Shown here: piece by piece, positions 46,192 through 55,268 of the stretch | Position numbering within the stretch: position 1 is the stretch's first letter | Layout: the number at the start of each line of letters is the position of its first letter | Assembly: GCA_035573675.1 (NCBI GenBank) | Contig: DATMAB010000020.1 | Coordinates: 24,408 to 88,407, forward strand | Direction of reading: 5' to 3' | Source: Terriglobales bacterium | GTDB lineage: Bacteria > Acidobacteriota > Terriglobia > Terriglobales > Acidobacteriaceae | DNA length: 64,000 nucleotides | The notes under the pieces: model-generated | Databases searched by the model: none | What the model saw: only the letters and a program-made list of their open reading frames with translations | What the model was told of the DNA's origin: nothing | Program-made: the position numbers and the translations under genes

Positions 46192-48141
46192 TCACATCAC
46201 GGGCGGCGCTTCGATGCCCATCAGGTCCAGCGTCCGAATCAGTTCCCGCCGGACAACCGCGGCCGTGGCCATCAGGAACTTCTGCCGCTCGTCATCCAGT
46301 TCATGCAGGATGTGGTGGCGGTGGTAGAAGTTGTTGAAGAGCTGCGCCAGCTGGAAAGCGTACTTGGCCACGTGCGCCGGTTCGGTGGTGGCGATGGCCA
46401 GATCGACCACGTGCGAGAGTTTCGACGCCGCCAGCCATAGCTCCCAGATCTCGTCCCCGGCAGGCTCTTTGAAGAAGCGTTCGAAGTCCACCGTCCCGGC
46501 CAGGGCTTCTTCGGGCGTCGTCTCGCCCTTGCGGAAGATGTTGGTGGCGCGCACCACGGCGTACTGCGCGTAAGGGCCGGTCTCGCCCTCGAAGCTCAGC
46601 GCGTCCTTGAAGTCGAACGCGATCACCGAAGTCTTGGTGAACTTCAGCATGAAGTAGCGCAGCGCGCCGATCGCGATTTGCGTGGCGATGCGCGTGCGCT
46701 CGCCGTCGCTGAGCGTGCCGTGGCGCGCATCGACTTCCTTTTGCGCCGCCCCGATGAGGGCGTCCATCAGGTCATCGGCTTTCACGCCGAAGCCGCGGCG
46801 TCCTGAAACCTCGATATAGGCTTTGCCGCGGTCGTCCTCGCTCAGCGCGTAGCCCAGGTAAGCGGCGCAGCGCGGCGTCAGCGCCACCATCTCATAGGAA
46901 AAATGCGTGTAGTGCGCGGCCTGCTCGGTGTAGCCCAGTCCGCGCAGCGCCTCGATGACGTTGTTCTGCGCGTCCGCCTGCCGTGAATCAATCACGTTGT
47001 AGATGCCCGCTACGCCGCCGAAGTGCGGGTGTTCCTTCTCGCCGTCCGCCGATGACATCCAGCACAAGTGCCCTGACGGATAGCGGTAGAACTTTCGATA
47101 GCCGAAATCACGCCCCAGCAGCCCGAACTTCCACAAGTGATAGGCGATGTCCTTGCCCACGTAAGTCACCGTGCCGTTCGACCTGACGATGACCTTTTGA
47201 TTCTCCTCTGCGGTCTCTGCGCTCTCCGCGGTTGAGCTTTTCCTTTGCATCACCCAGCAGCCGGCGTTCTTGCCCTGGGTCTCCAGGCGCAGCACGCCCT
47301 TTTCCTTGAGCTGCTGAAATGCCAGGTCCCAGAACTTCAGGCGCAGGATCTCGGCCTCGCGCGGCAGGAAGTCGTACTCGATCCCCAGCCGTTCCATGGT
47401 CTTCAGATGCCGCCCGACGATGGCTGTGGAGAGCAGGTCGGCCATCTCCGCCAGCTCGTTGCCGCCCTGCTCGATAGCGTGCAGCGTCTCGTTGCGCGCC
47501 TCGAGGTGCTTCTTGTCCTGCTCGTACCATTCGGAGACCCGCGCATACAGGTCCCAGCAGAGGAAGTCGATTTTGGGGGTCCGCGCAATCAGCTCCGCCA
47601 CCTCCGTCAGCGACTTCTTCTCCAGCCGCGTGAATCCCACGATGACGTCAGCCACCTGCACGCCCGTGTTGTCGATGTAATTTTGCGTGGTGACTTCGTG
47701 GCCGGAGGCGCGCAGCAGCCGCACGAACGTGTCTCCCAGGATGGCGTTGCGCAGGTGCCCGATGTGCGCCGCCTTGTTGGGATTCACGCTGGTGTGCTCG
47801 ACCAGGATTTTTTCTTTCACCCCCGTGGCAGCAGCCTCGCCCGCCTGCAGCGCCCGGGCCAGTTCTGCCCGTTCCACGCGCGCGTTGATGTAGCCGGCGC
47901 CCGCCACCTCCAGTTTCTCGAAGCCCGGCACCGCCCCCACGCCCGAGACGATCTCTTCGGCGATCTTGCGCGGCGGACGCTTCAGCCGCTTGGCCAGCTC
48001 GAAGGAAAGCGGCAGCGCGTACTCGCCCAATTCGATGCGCGGCGGCTGCTCCACCACCATTCCATCGAGTGACAGACTGTACTCAGTGCGCAGGAACTCG
48101 CGGATGCGGTCGGTCAGAGCGAGTTGGAAGCGGCGATACAC
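46192..48141 (-). CDS. argS: Arginyl-tRNA synthetase
   Basis: Class I synthetase that charges tRNA-Arg. The protein has about 649 residues and the N-terminal Add-1 domain, the HIGH motif in AAHIGHLRNAILGD, the catalytic fold (VRSNGTVTYVGKDIAYHLWKFG), and the C-terminal DALRP anticodon-binding domain with TGPYAQYAVVRA. It starts at a GTG (48141) giving MYRRFQLAL, a usual ArgS beginning. A longer frame would run through a repeat. Near residues 301-314 there is an odd insert (STAESAETAEEN) encoded by an intergenic-type word repeat. Confidence 0.95.
   Translation of the reverse strand: MYRRFQLALTDRIREFLRTEYSLSLDGMVVEQPPRIELGEYALPLSFELAKRLKRPPRKIAEEIVSGVGAVPGFEKLEVAGAGYINARVERAELARALQAGEAAATGVKEKILVEHTSVNPNKAAHIGHLRNAILGDTFVRLLRASGHEVTTQNYIDNTGVQVADVIVGFTRLEKKSLTEVAELIARTPKIDFLCWDLYARVSEWYEQDKKHLEARNETLHAIEQGGNELAEMADLLSTAIVGRHLKTMERLGIEYDFLPREAEILRLKFWDLAFQQLKEKGVLRLETQGKNAGCWVMQRKSSTAESAETAEENQKVIVRSNGTVTYVGKDIAYHLWKFGLLGRDFGYRKFYRYPSGHLCWMSSADGEKEHPHFGGVAGIYNVIDSRQADAQNNVIEALRGLGYTEQAAHYTHFSYEMVALTPRCAAYLGYALSEDDRGKAYIEVSGRRGFGVKADDLMDALIGAAQKEVDARHGTLSDGERTRIATQIAIGALRYFMLKFTKTSVIAFDFKDALSFEGETGPYAQYAVVRATNIFRKGETTPEEALAGTVDFERFFKEPAGDEIWELWLAASKLSHVVDLAIATTEPAHVAKYAFQLAQLFNNFYHRHHILHELDDERQKFLMATAAVVRRELIRTLDLMGIEAPPVM
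47200..47240. repeat. Word repeat inside argS, in frame
   Basis: tcctctgcggtctctgcgc followed by tctccgcggttgag: 8-9 nt near-repeats, the reverse complement of the cggagagcgcagagaccgcag family found between genes at 8.75 and 48.2 kb. It keeps the argS frame and encodes STAESAETAEEN. Confidence 0.65.
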
Positions 48142-48161
48142 GGCGTTGCGGGCTACGCATG

Positions 48162-48170
48162 AATATAGCA
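48162..48170 (-). promoter_or_regulatory. Extended -10 promoter of argS
   Basis: On the minus strand TGCTATATT gives a predicted leader of about 14 nt before the GTG at 48141, which supports that start. Confidence 0.45.
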
Positions 48171-48181
48171 AACGGGAACCC

Positions 48182-48285
48182 TTCACCACGGAGACGCGGA
48201 GGCACGGAGAATAGCGTGATTGGGCCACTGAACTGTCGCGCCATCTGAGTAGAGACCGATGGTCTCCGTGTCCCTGTGGTGAACC
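48182..48285. repeat. Word-type repeat (accacggagacgcggaggcacggag family)
   Basis: ttcaccacggagacgcggag and ggcacggagaatag, with a further related stretch (gtctccgtgtccctgtggtgaa) of opposite polarity about 70 bp on. The two can pair as an imperfect inverted repeat between argS and larC. Confidence 0.55.
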
Positions 48286-48298
48286 CAACTGAGGCGGT

Positions 48299-48327
48299 TT
48301 GACCCTGCCTCCCCGCTCCCCTATCAT
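48299..48327 (+). promoter_or_regulatory. Sigma-70-type promoter of larC
   Basis: TTGACC and TATCAT with a 17-bp spacer. The predicted leader is about 25 nt. Confidence 0.55.
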
Positions 48328-48358
48328 CGAATTTCGGCGCGAGGGTGCCGCCTGATTC

Positions 48359-49699
48359 ATGCGCATCGCCTACCTGGACTGCTTTTCCGGCATCAGCGGA
48401 GACATGTTCCTGGGAGCGCTGGTGGATGCCGGCGTGCCCCCGGAGCTGCTGCAGAAGACCGTCGCCGGGCTCGGCCTGGACGCGAAGCTTGAGATTTCGC
48501 GGGTCACCCGTTCGGGAATCAGCGCCATCAAAGTAGATGTGATCGTCCATGGCGAAAAAGACCGCCCGCGCGAGAGTCCTTCGCACCACCACGAGCATGA
48601 TCGTGGCCACGAACACGGGCACGAGCACGTTCACCCACGTACGCGCCCAACCGCGGGGCGCGAGCGTGGGGCACCCTCGAAGCAGGAACACGCCCACTCA
48701 CATGAGCATGCGCACCGCGGGCTGAGGGAGATTCGGCAGATCATTGCGAACGCGCCTGTCTCGGAGCACGCAAAGAGGACGGCGCTGGCCATGTTCCAGG
48801 CACTGGGCGAGGCGGAGGCCAAGATCCATAACACCGCGGTCGAGAACATCCACTTCCACGAAGTGGGTGCGGCGGACGCCATCGTGGATATCGTGTGTGC
48901 CGCCGTGGGCGCAGAACATCTGGCCGCCGATATCTGGGTGTGCTCGCCGCTGAACATTGGCGGAGGCACGGTGGAGTGCCAGCACGGACGCTTCCCGGTT
49001 CCTGCTCCGGCCACGGTCGAACTGCTGCGCAGTGCGCCGGTGTACTCCTCAGGAATCGACGCTGAGTTGGTGACGCCCACGGGCGCGGCCATCGTCAAGA
49101 CGCTGGCTTCCCGCTTTGCCGCGTTTCCGGCAATGACCATCGCGACCACGGGCTACGGCGCCGGCACGCGCGATTTCGCCGGCCACGCCAACGTCGTCCG
49201 CCTGACCTTGGGCGACGCGCTGGAAGAGGCTGCGGCGTTGCCGCGCGATTCGGTCACCGTGCTCGAAGCCAACCTCGACGACCTGAGCCCGCAAGTTTTC
49301 GGCTACGTGATGGAGCGCGCGCTGGCGGAAGGTGCGCTTGAAGTCTTCGGCACACCGGTGCAGATGAAGAAGAACCGCCCGGGGATGCTCTTGACGGTGC
49401 TGGCCCGCCCTGCCGACGCCGAGCGGCTGGCCAAACTCATCTTCGCGGAAACAACAACTCTCGGGGTGCGCATGCGCAGCGAAGAGCGCCGCGTGCTGGC
49501 GCGCCGCGAAGTCCGAGTCCCGACGCCCTGGGGCGAGGTCCGCATGAAAGTCGCGAGCCTGAACGGCGCCGTCAGCCATTACGCTCCGGAGTACGAGGAC
49601 TGCCGCCGCATCGCCGAGGAGCGCAGTCTCCCGCTCAAGCAGGTGATGCAGGCGGCGCTGCGCGCGTACCTGGATAAGGAGTCGGGCGAGGCTTCGTAA
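48359..49699 (+). CDS. larC: Nickel-pincer cofactor biosynthesis protein LarC-like
   Basis: LarC inserts nickel into the pyridinium-3,5-dithiocarboxylate mononucleotide made by LarB and LarE. The 446-residue protein has the N-terminal domain (YLDCFSGISGDMFLGALVDAG), a His-rich linker (about residues 75-120, with repeated HEHxHxHEH groups) likely to bind nickel, the conserved ENIHFHEVGAADAIVDIV and the C-terminal ferredoxin-like domain (EANLDDLSPQ, GTPVQMKKNRPGM). LarC in some bacteria is read from two frames with a programmed frameshift; here it is one continuous frame. No larA, larB or larE is in the window, so its enzyme partner is elsewhere. Confidence 0.9.
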   Translation: MRIAYLDCFSGISGDMFLGALVDAGVPPELLQKTVAGLGLDAKLEISRVTRSGISAIKVDVIVHGEKDRPRESPSHHHEHDRGHEHGHEHVHPRTRPTAGRERGAPSKQEHAHSHEHAHRGLREIRQIIANAPVSEHAKRTALAMFQALGEAEAKIHNTAVENIHFHEVGAADAIVDIVCAAVGAEHLAADIWVCSPLNIGGGTVECQHGRFPVPAPATVELLRSAPVYSSGIDAELVTPTGAAIVKTLASRFAAFPAMTIATTGYGAGTRDFAGHANVVRLTLGDALEEAAALPRDSVTVLEANLDDLSPQVFGYVMERALAEGALEVFGTPVQMKKNRPGMLLTVLARPADAERLAKLIFAETTTLGVRMRSEERRVLARREVRVPTPWGEVRMKVASLNGAVSHYAPEYEDCRRIAEERSLPLKQVMQAALRAYLDKESGEAS

Positions 49700-49718
49700 A
49701 GAAAGGCCAAACGCAAGC

Positions 49719-51728
49719 ATGGACCGCAAGTTCTACATCACCACTCCAATCTATTACGTAAATGCCCGGCCGCACGTGGGGCACGCGTACACGACCATCG
49801 TGTGCGACGCCATCGCGCGCTACCAGCGCATGCTGGGGGTGGATGCGTTCCTGCTTACCGGGACCGACGAGCATGGCGTGCACGTGGAGCGGGCGGCGGT
49901 AGCCGCCGGGCGCGATCCGAAGGAGTGGACGGATGAGATCTCGGCGGCGTTCCGTGCGCTGTGGGACCGCATGGGAATCGCCTACAACGACTTCATCCGC
50001 ACCACCGACGAGCGACACAAGCGGGGCGCGCAGGAACTGTGGCGGCGGCTGCGCGACCGGGGATACATCTACAAGGGAAGCTACAGCGGGCAGTACTGCG
50101 TGTTCGACGAACTCTACGTGGACGCAGCAAAGCCCGGCGATCCCTGCCCGGACTGCGGCCGCCCCACGGAAACGGTCCACGAAGAGAACTACTTTTTCAA
50201 GCTCTCGGCCATGGAGGAGCCGCTGCTGCGGCTGTACTCAGAACGGCCGGAGCTGATACGGCCGGAGACGCGGCGCAATGAAGTGGTGAGTTTTGTACGC
50301 GGCGGGCTGCGTGACCTCTCCGTCAGTCGAAGCACCTTCCGGTGGGGCGTTCCCGTTCCCGACGATCCGGGCCACGTGATGTACGTGTGGCTGGACGCTC
50401 TGTCGAACTACATCACGGCCATAGGGTTCGGTTCGACGGAAAAGAAGGAGCAGCAGAAGTTCACGCGCTACTGGCCGGCAGACGTGCACATGATCGGCAA
50501 GGAGATCGTGCGTTTCCACTGCGTCTACTGGCCGGCGTTCCTGCTGGCAGCGGAGCTGCCGGTGCCGAAGACCATCCTGGCGCACGGGTGGCTGCTGTTC
50601 GAAGAGAGCAAGATGTCGAAGTCACGCGGGAATATCGTCCGGGCGGAGACGGTGATGGAAACCCTGGGCACGGACGCGCTGCGCTATTTCCTGCTGCGCG
50701 AAGTGGTGTTCGGACAGGACGGAGCGTTCAGCTTCGATGCGCTAGTGGGGCGCTACAACGCCGACCTAGCCAACGATTTGGGGAACCTCTCGAGCCGGAC
50801 GCTGTCGATGATCGGACGCTACTTCAAGGGGCAGGTGCCGTATCCCTCGGCCACGCAGACGCGCACGGCAGCCGACGAACAAGTCGCGAAGACCGCCGGC
50901 GAAGTGATCCGCAACTATCGGGAACTGTTCGAGGACTACCAGTTCTCGCGGGCGCTGGAAGCGGCGTGGACGCTGGTGGCGTCGGTGAACAAGTACCTGG
51001 TGGAGAACGAGCCGTGGACGCTGGGGGAAAAGACGGACGAAGACAGCCGCGCGCGGCTGGCGACGGTGCTGTACACGGCGGCGGAAGCGCTGCGGGTGGT
51101 GACCGCGCTCGTGCATCCCGTGATGCCGGAATCGACGGCGCGGATATGGTCGCAACTGGGGCTGGGCGCGGTAGCCAAAGCCCGGTTGGACAAGCTGGAA
51201 TGGGGCCAGCTTGAGCACGGCACCAAGCTGGGCAAGGTGGAACCGGTGTTCCCGCGCGCCGAAAAATCCGTGATCGAGAGGATGCAACAGATGGAGAGCC
51301 AGCCGAAGACGGCAGGAGCGCAGAAGGAGGAAGCGGCGCCGGCGTCGCCCACGCCGGTTGCGGTTCCGGCGCAGGCGACCGCGGCAGCAGGGGGCGATTC
51401 ACGCATCAGCATCGAAGATTTTGCCAAGGTAGAGCTGCGCGTGGGCGAGATCAAGGTGGCCGAGAAGGTGAAGGGCGCGGACAAGCTGCTGCGACTGGAA
51501 GTCGATATCGGCACGGAAGTGCGGCAGGTGGTGGCGGGCATCGCCGAAGCCTACAAGCCGGAGACGCTGGTGGGACGCAAGGTGGTCATCGTCGTGAACC
51601 TGCAGCCGCGCAAGCTGCGCGGCCTGGAGTCGAACGGCATGATTGTGGCGGCATCCGTGGGCGAGAAGGGCACGCCGGTTCTGTGCGGGTTCCTGGAAGA
51701 CGTGCCGGTGGGAGCCAAGCTGAAATAG
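49719..51728 (+). CDS. metG: Methionyl-tRNA synthetase with C-terminal EMAPII-like tRNA-binding domain
   Basis: This class I synthetase charges initiator and elongator tRNA-Met. The 669-residue protein has HVGH (19-22), the KMSKS loop (298-302), a zinc-knuckle CPDCGRP in the connective region, the anticodon-binding helical domain and a C-terminal EMAPII/OB-fold (about 565-669: DFAKVELRVGEIKVAE, RKLRGLESNGMIVAA) that improves tRNA binding. An Ala/Pro/Gln-rich linker (about 525-560) joins the parts. A 19-bp gap after larC with an AAAGG ribosome-binding site suggests co-transcription. Confidence 0.96.
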   Translation: MDRKFYITTPIYYVNARPHVGHAYTTIVCDAIARYQRMLGVDAFLLTGTDEHGVHVERAAVAAGRDPKEWTDEISAAFRALWDRMGIAYNDFIRTTDERHKRGAQELWRRLRDRGYIYKGSYSGQYCVFDELYVDAAKPGDPCPDCGRPTETVHEENYFFKLSAMEEPLLRLYSERPELIRPETRRNEVVSFVRGGLRDLSVSRSTFRWGVPVPDDPGHVMYVWLDALSNYITAIGFGSTEKKEQQKFTRYWPADVHMIGKEIVRFHCVYWPAFLLAAELPVPKTILAHGWLLFEESKMSKSRGNIVRAETVMETLGTDALRYFLLREVVFGQDGAFSFDALVGRYNADLANDLGNLSSRTLSMIGRYFKGQVPYPSATQTRTAADEQVAKTAGEVIRNYRELFEDYQFSRALEAAWTLVASVNKYLVENEPWTLGEKTDEDSRARLATVLYTAAEALRVVTALVHPVMPESTARIWSQLGLGAVAKARLDKLEWGQLEHGTKLGKVEPVFPRAEKSVIERMQQMESQPKTAGAQKEEAAPASPTPVAVPAQATAAAGGDSRISIEDFAKVELRVGEIKVAEKVKGADKLLRLEVDIGTEVRQVVAGIAEAYKPETLVGRKVVIVVNLQPRKLRGLESNGMIVAASVGEKGTPVLCGFLEDVPVGAKLK

Positions 51729-51790
51729 CCCCAGAGACACCAAGGCGCAGAGAGCATGGTGACATGGTCATCGAGTCATGTGGTGAGTGC
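51724..51790. repeat. Word-type repeat (cagagacaccaaggcgcagag and ggtcatcgagtcatgtgg)
   Basis: Starts directly at the metG stop and runs towards tatD. It belongs to the cacggag-type and ggtcat-type families. Non-coding. Confidence 0.45.
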
Positions 51791-51859
51791 GTGCCTGGCC
51801 GCTTCGTGGCCCTGAAGCTTCTGCCAGACGATTTTCGATGACTGAGGCAGGGCTGAACT

Positions 51860-52669
51860 TTGTTCGTTGACTCCCACGCACATCTGGAGATGCCGCAGTT
51901 CGACGCCGACCGTGAGGCCGTGTTTGCGCGGGCGCGCGAGGCGGGTGTGGAAGCGCTGGTGGCTATCGGTTCGGGGACCGGGCCGGGGTCGCTGGACTGC
52001 GGCATCAGGTTCGCCGAGCAGTACGACTGGGTGTACGCGACGGTGGGCATCCATCCGCATGAGGCGAAGCTGGCGGAAGAGAGCGACTTTGCCGAACTGG
52101 AGAAGCTGGCGCGGCACAAGCGGGTGATCGCGTGGGGCGAAATCGGACTCGATTTCTACTACGACCATTCCCCACATGAAACGCAGCGCGCCGTGTTCGT
52201 GCGCCAGATGGAAATGGCACGGGCGGTGAAGCTGCCCATAGTGATCCATTGCCGTCCGTCGGATGGAAGTGAGAGTGCCTGGGAGGAGTGCCTGGAGCTG
52301 ATCCGTGAACACTGGGCTCCGGCGGGACTGGGAGGGATCCTGCATTGTTTCACGGGCTCGACGGAGCACATGCGTCGGGCGCTGGACATGGGATTTCTCA
52401 TCTCCTTTGCGGGCAATGTCACGTTCGCGAAGGCGGAAGGAATCCGGCAGGCGGCGCGGGAAGTCCCCATTGACCGCATGCTGATCGAGACGGACGCGCC
52501 GTTCCTGGCGCCCGTGCCGCACCGTGGGAAGAGGAACGAGCCGGCGTTCGTGAAAGAAGTGGCGCGGCGGATCGGGGAGCTGCGCGGGATGGCGCCGGAG
52601 GAGGTGGGAGTGCGGACGGGAGAGAATTTCTACTGGTTCTTTGGGCGGACGAAAGCCATCCCGGGTTAG
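51860..52669 (+). CDS. tatD: TatD family metal-dependent hydrolase/DNase
   Basis: This 269-residue TIM-barrel hydrolase starts at a TTG. It has the metal motif DSHAHLE, the strand GEIGLDF, IVIHCR, LHCFTGS and the final ETDAPFLAP. All metal-ligand positions of TatD/YcfH appear conserved. Members act as 3'-5' exonucleases or deacylases, and in this operon position (after metG) it matches the common metG-tatD linkage. Its stop lies inside a copy of the family A palindromic repeat. Confidence 0.92.
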   Translation: MFVDSHAHLEMPQFDADREAVFARAREAGVEALVAIGSGTGPGSLDCGIRFAEQYDWVYATVGIHPHEAKLAEESDFAELEKLARHKRVIAWGEIGLDFYYDHSPHETQRAVFVRQMEMARAVKLPIVIHCRPSDGSESAWEECLELIREHWAPAGLGGILHCFTGSTEHMRRALDMGFLISFAGNVTFAKAEGIRQAAREVPIDRMLIETDAPFLAPVPHRGKRNEPAFVKEVARRIGELRGMAPEEVGVRTGENFYWFFGRTKAIPG

Positions 52670-52691
52670 CGCCGAGCGGCGCGAACGTGGG
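52660..52691. repeat. Palindromic repeat, family A, copy 3
   Basis: cccgggttagcgcc and ggcgcgaacgtggg pair with two mismatches around a 4-nt loop. It overlaps the tatD stop. The rest of the 251-bp gap to yajQ holds a small cagcac/gtgctg palindrome near 52768 but no gene. Confidence 0.6.
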
Positions 52692-52920
52692 ACACGGATT
52701 TTTCTTTGCTTCTCAAGCGGAGGTGGCAGCGCACCCAAGGGCTTGCTCATCCTGCCCTTTGTTCCCAGCACGTCCGTGCTGAGCTGACGAATCCGGCCCT
52801 CGCGGGTTGGGACATGACAATCCGGAATCGTCCGTATTCTCCGAATCTTCCAAAACCATCCGTCGAGGGCAGCGACAAGATGCACAACCGCACCGGAACA
52901 GGTAAAGTAGAACCTTAGGT

Positions 52921-53418
52921 ATGGCGGATAATTCCTTCGACATCGTGAGCCGGGTGGACCTGCAGGAGGTTTCGAACGCCGTGCAGCAGGCGCTGAAGGA
53001 AGTGCATACGCGATTCGACTTGAAGAATTCGAAGTCGGACATCCAGATCGAGGGCAAAGAGGCGCTGGTGCTGAGCTCGGAGGACGAATTCAAGCTGAAG
53101 GCGGTGAACGACGTCCTGCAGCAGAAGCTGGCGAAGCGGCACGTGCCGCTGAAGGCGCTGAGCTACGGCAAGGTCGAGCCGGCGGCGGGAAGCACGGTGC
53201 GGCAGCGTATCACGCTGCAGCAGGGCATTCCGGTGGAGAAGGCGCGGGAGATCGTGAAGGTCATCAAGGACTCGAAAAAGAAGGTGCAGGCGTCCATCCA
53301 GGGAGACACGGTGCGGGTGAGCGGGCGCGACCGCGACACGCTGCAGGAGATCATCGCCCTGCTGCGGGGCAGCGACTTCGGCATCGATATGCAGTTCACC
53401 AACTACCGCACCAATTGA
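52921..53418 (+). CDS. yajQ: YajQ family nucleotide-binding protein (DUF520)
   Basis: This 165-residue protein has the DUF520 double-ferredoxin fold: [45 protein letters not shown] and [18 protein letters not shown]. YajQ-like proteins bind nucleotides, and some have been reported as c-di-GMP receptors. No motif here settles which ligand is bound. A TAAAGT -10 candidate lies 12 nt before the ATG, suggesting a very short leader. It is immediately followed by the polyprenyl synthase gene with almost no spacing. Confidence 0.92.
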   Translation: MADNSFDIVSRVDLQEVSNAVQQALKEVHTRFDLKNSKSDIQIEGKEALVLSSEDEFKLKAVNDVLQQKLAKRHVPLKALSYGKVEPAAGSTVRQRITLQQGIPVEKAREIVKVIKDSKKKVQASIQGDTVRVSGRDRDTLQEIIALLRGSDFGIDMQFTNYRTN

Positions 53419-53419
53419 T

Positions 53420-54409
53420 GTGAGCACGCCGGCCACAACCCGGGGCAAGGAAGTGTTCGAGCTGCTACGCGAGGACCTGGCGGCGATCGAGCGCGAGTTC
53501 GGGCGGGAGACGGTGTCGCGCACGGCGGCCATCACGGAGATCGGCGCGCACCTGCGCGCGGGCGGAGGCAAGCGCATCCGGCCGTCCCTGCTGCTGCTGG
53601 CGGCGAAGCTCTACGGCAAGAACGGCGCGACGGTAGTCCGCCTGGGCGCGGTGGTCGAGATCATCCACACCGCCACGCTGGTGCACGACGATATCATCGA
53701 CGAAGCGGAAACGCGCCGGGGCCAGCCTTCCGCCAACCGCACCTGGGGCAACTCGCGCTGCGTGCTGGCCGGCGACTGGCTGTACATGCAGGCCTTCAAG
53801 ATCGCGGTGGCGGAGCGAAACTTCCGCGTGCTGGACGTGCTGATCGACCTGACCCAGCAGATGGTGGAAGGCGAGCTGATGCAGGCGGAGGCGCTGGGGC
53901 GAGCCATCTCACTCCACGAACACCTGGATTTGATCCATCGCAAGACGGCGTGCCTGTTCGCTACCTGCATGCGACTGGGGGCGATCGTGGGCGGGGCGCC
54001 GGCGCACGAGGAAGAAGCGCTGGCGGAGTATGGGCGCAACCTGGGGCTGGCCTTCCAGGTGGTGGATGATCACCTGGACCTGACAGCGTCGGAAGAAGTG
54101 CTCGGCAAGCCGGTGGGCAGCGACCTGCGCGAAGGCAAAGTGACCATGGCGGTGATTCATGCGCTCGAGCAGTGCACGCCCGAGGAACGGCGCAAGATCG
54201 AAACGGTGCTTCAGGAGCGGGCGTTCGCCAGCGTCAGCCTGAGCGAAGTGCAGGAGATACTGAACCGCTACGGGTCGCTGGATTGGGCCATGGCGGAAGC
54301 GCATCGGTATGCGGAGGCCGCGCGAGGTTACCTCGGCGAGTTTCCGGATTCGGAGATCAGACGGGCGCTGGAGTGGGCGACTGAGTTTGTAGTGGAGAGA
54401 GAGAAATAA
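53420..54409 (+). CDS. Polyprenyl diphosphate synthase (trans, long-chain)
   Basis: This 329-residue isoprenyl synthase makes a long trans-prenyl chain, most likely for the menaquinone or ubiquinone tail. It has GGGKRIRPSLL, the first Asp-rich motif HDDIIDEA, and the second DDHLD (VVDDHLDLTASEE), with GKPVGSDLREGKVT. Small residues (T, A) upstream of the first Asp-rich motif are consistent with chains longer than C20. It starts with a GTG right after the yajQ stop. The chain length cannot be set exactly from sequence. Confidence 0.93.
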   Translation: MSTPATTRGKEVFELLREDLAAIEREFGRETVSRTAAITEIGAHLRAGGGKRIRPSLLLLAAKLYGKNGATVVRLGAVVEIIHTATLVHDDIIDEAETRRGQPSANRTWGNSRCVLAGDWLYMQAFKIAVAERNFRVLDVLIDLTQQMVEGELMQAEALGRAISLHEHLDLIHRKTACLFATCMRLGAIVGGAPAHEEEALAEYGRNLGLAFQVVDDHLDLTASEEVLGKPVGSDLREGKVTMAVIHALEQCTPEERRKIETVLQERAFASVSLSEVQEILNRYGSLDWAMAEAHRYAEAARGYLGEFPDSEIRRALEWATEFVVEREK

Positions 54410-54410
54410 G

Positions 54411-54455
54411 CTGGCTGTTGGCTTTTAGCAGTTGGCTGAGGGCTCTTGAGGCTGG
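54411..54455. repeat. Word-type repeat (ttggcttttagcagttggctg family)
   Basis: gctggctgttggcttttagc and agttggctgagggctcttgag match words at 8.9 and 16.5 kb. The rest of the gap to 54636 shows a short minus-strand frame (54608 to about 54480) that could be a gene remnant of unknown origin. Confidence 0.45.
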
Positions 54456-54620
54456 GAACAATCCAGCGGCGCTTTGCCTTCCAAGCTCGGTGTGCAGATT
54501 TTGCGGCAGCACCTCACCTGGTTCAAAGTAACGTTCGCGGGCGCTCTGTTGGTCAATGATGTATTCCAGGCTTTGAGCTTGCCTGCTTGTCCGAGCGTCG
54601 TGCTTCAATCAACCCGGCGA

Positions 54621-54626
54621 TATACT
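54621..54626 (+). promoter_or_regulatory. -10 candidate for the CYTH gene
   Basis: TATACT ends 10 nt before the ATG, giving a leader of about 3 nt. Confidence 0.35.
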
Positions 54627-54636
54627 CCTTCCTCGC

Positions 54637-55203
54637 ATGGAATCAGGTAAAGAAGTCGAGATCAAGCTTCGGATCACCGACCGAAAGGCGCTGGTGCGGA
54701 AGCTGCGGGCGGCGGGGTTCCGGTTGCGCACTCGGCGGACGCACGAGATGAACACGCTCTACGACCTGCCGGACCTTGCTCTGCGCAGGCGCGGCGAACT
54801 GCTGCGGCTACGGCGCTACGGGCGGAAGTGGACGCTGACGCACAAGGCGGCGGCGAAGGTTGGGCGGCACAAGACGCGGGTGGAGCTGGAAACTGCTGTC
54901 GAGGATGGCGGCAAGCTGGGTGCTGTGCTGCGGGCGCTGGGCTTTGTGCCCACCTTCCGCTATGAGAAGTTTCGCAGCGAGTGGACCGACGGGCGAGGTC
55001 ACGTGGTGGTGGACGAGACGCCCATCGGGGATCTGGCGGAAATCGAGGGCCCGCCCAAGTGGATCGACGGGGTAGCAAAGAAACTCGGCGTGACACCGAA
55101 AGACTACATCACGGATTCGTACGCCGGGCTGTTTTTCAAGTGGAAGGCGCAGACGGGCAGCAGAGCGGAGGAGATGACGTTCCGGGCGGTGAAAAAGAAG
55201 TGA
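54637..55203 (+). CDS. CYTH-domain protein (class IV adenylate cyclase/thiamine-triphosphatase-like)
   Basis: This 188-residue protein has the N-terminal ExExK motif (E6, E8, K10 in EVEIKLRI) of the CYTH triphosphate tunnel fold. It continues with YDLPDLALRRRGELLRLRR (basic tunnel residues), KWTLTHKA, TRVELETAVEDG and VVVDETPIGDLAEIEG. CYTH proteins act on triphosphates: CyaB-type cyclases, thiamine triphosphatases or inorganic triphosphatases. The sequence does not decide between these. The spacing and C-terminal tail look most like the CyaB group. Confidence 0.85.
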   Translation: MESGKEVEIKLRITDRKALVRKLRAAGFRLRTRRTHEMNTLYDLPDLALRRRGELLRLRRYGRKWTLTHKAAAKVGRHKTRVELETAVEDGGKLGAVLRALGFVPTFRYEKFRSEWTDGRGHVVVDETPIGDLAEIEGPPKWIDGVAKKLGVTPKDYITDSYAGLFFKWKAQTGSRAEEMTFRAVKKK

Positions 55204-55268
55204 ATCAGTGAATCAATGAAAAGACTCCCCAACGTCGTCCCGCATAGAACCCGGGTTGGTTTGCGGCC

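Noticed and set aside
54480..54608. Minus-strand fragment reading EYIIDQQSARERYFEPGE
   Set aside because: Coding-like but without recognisable family or start; it could be a relic, but evidence is too weak for a gene call.
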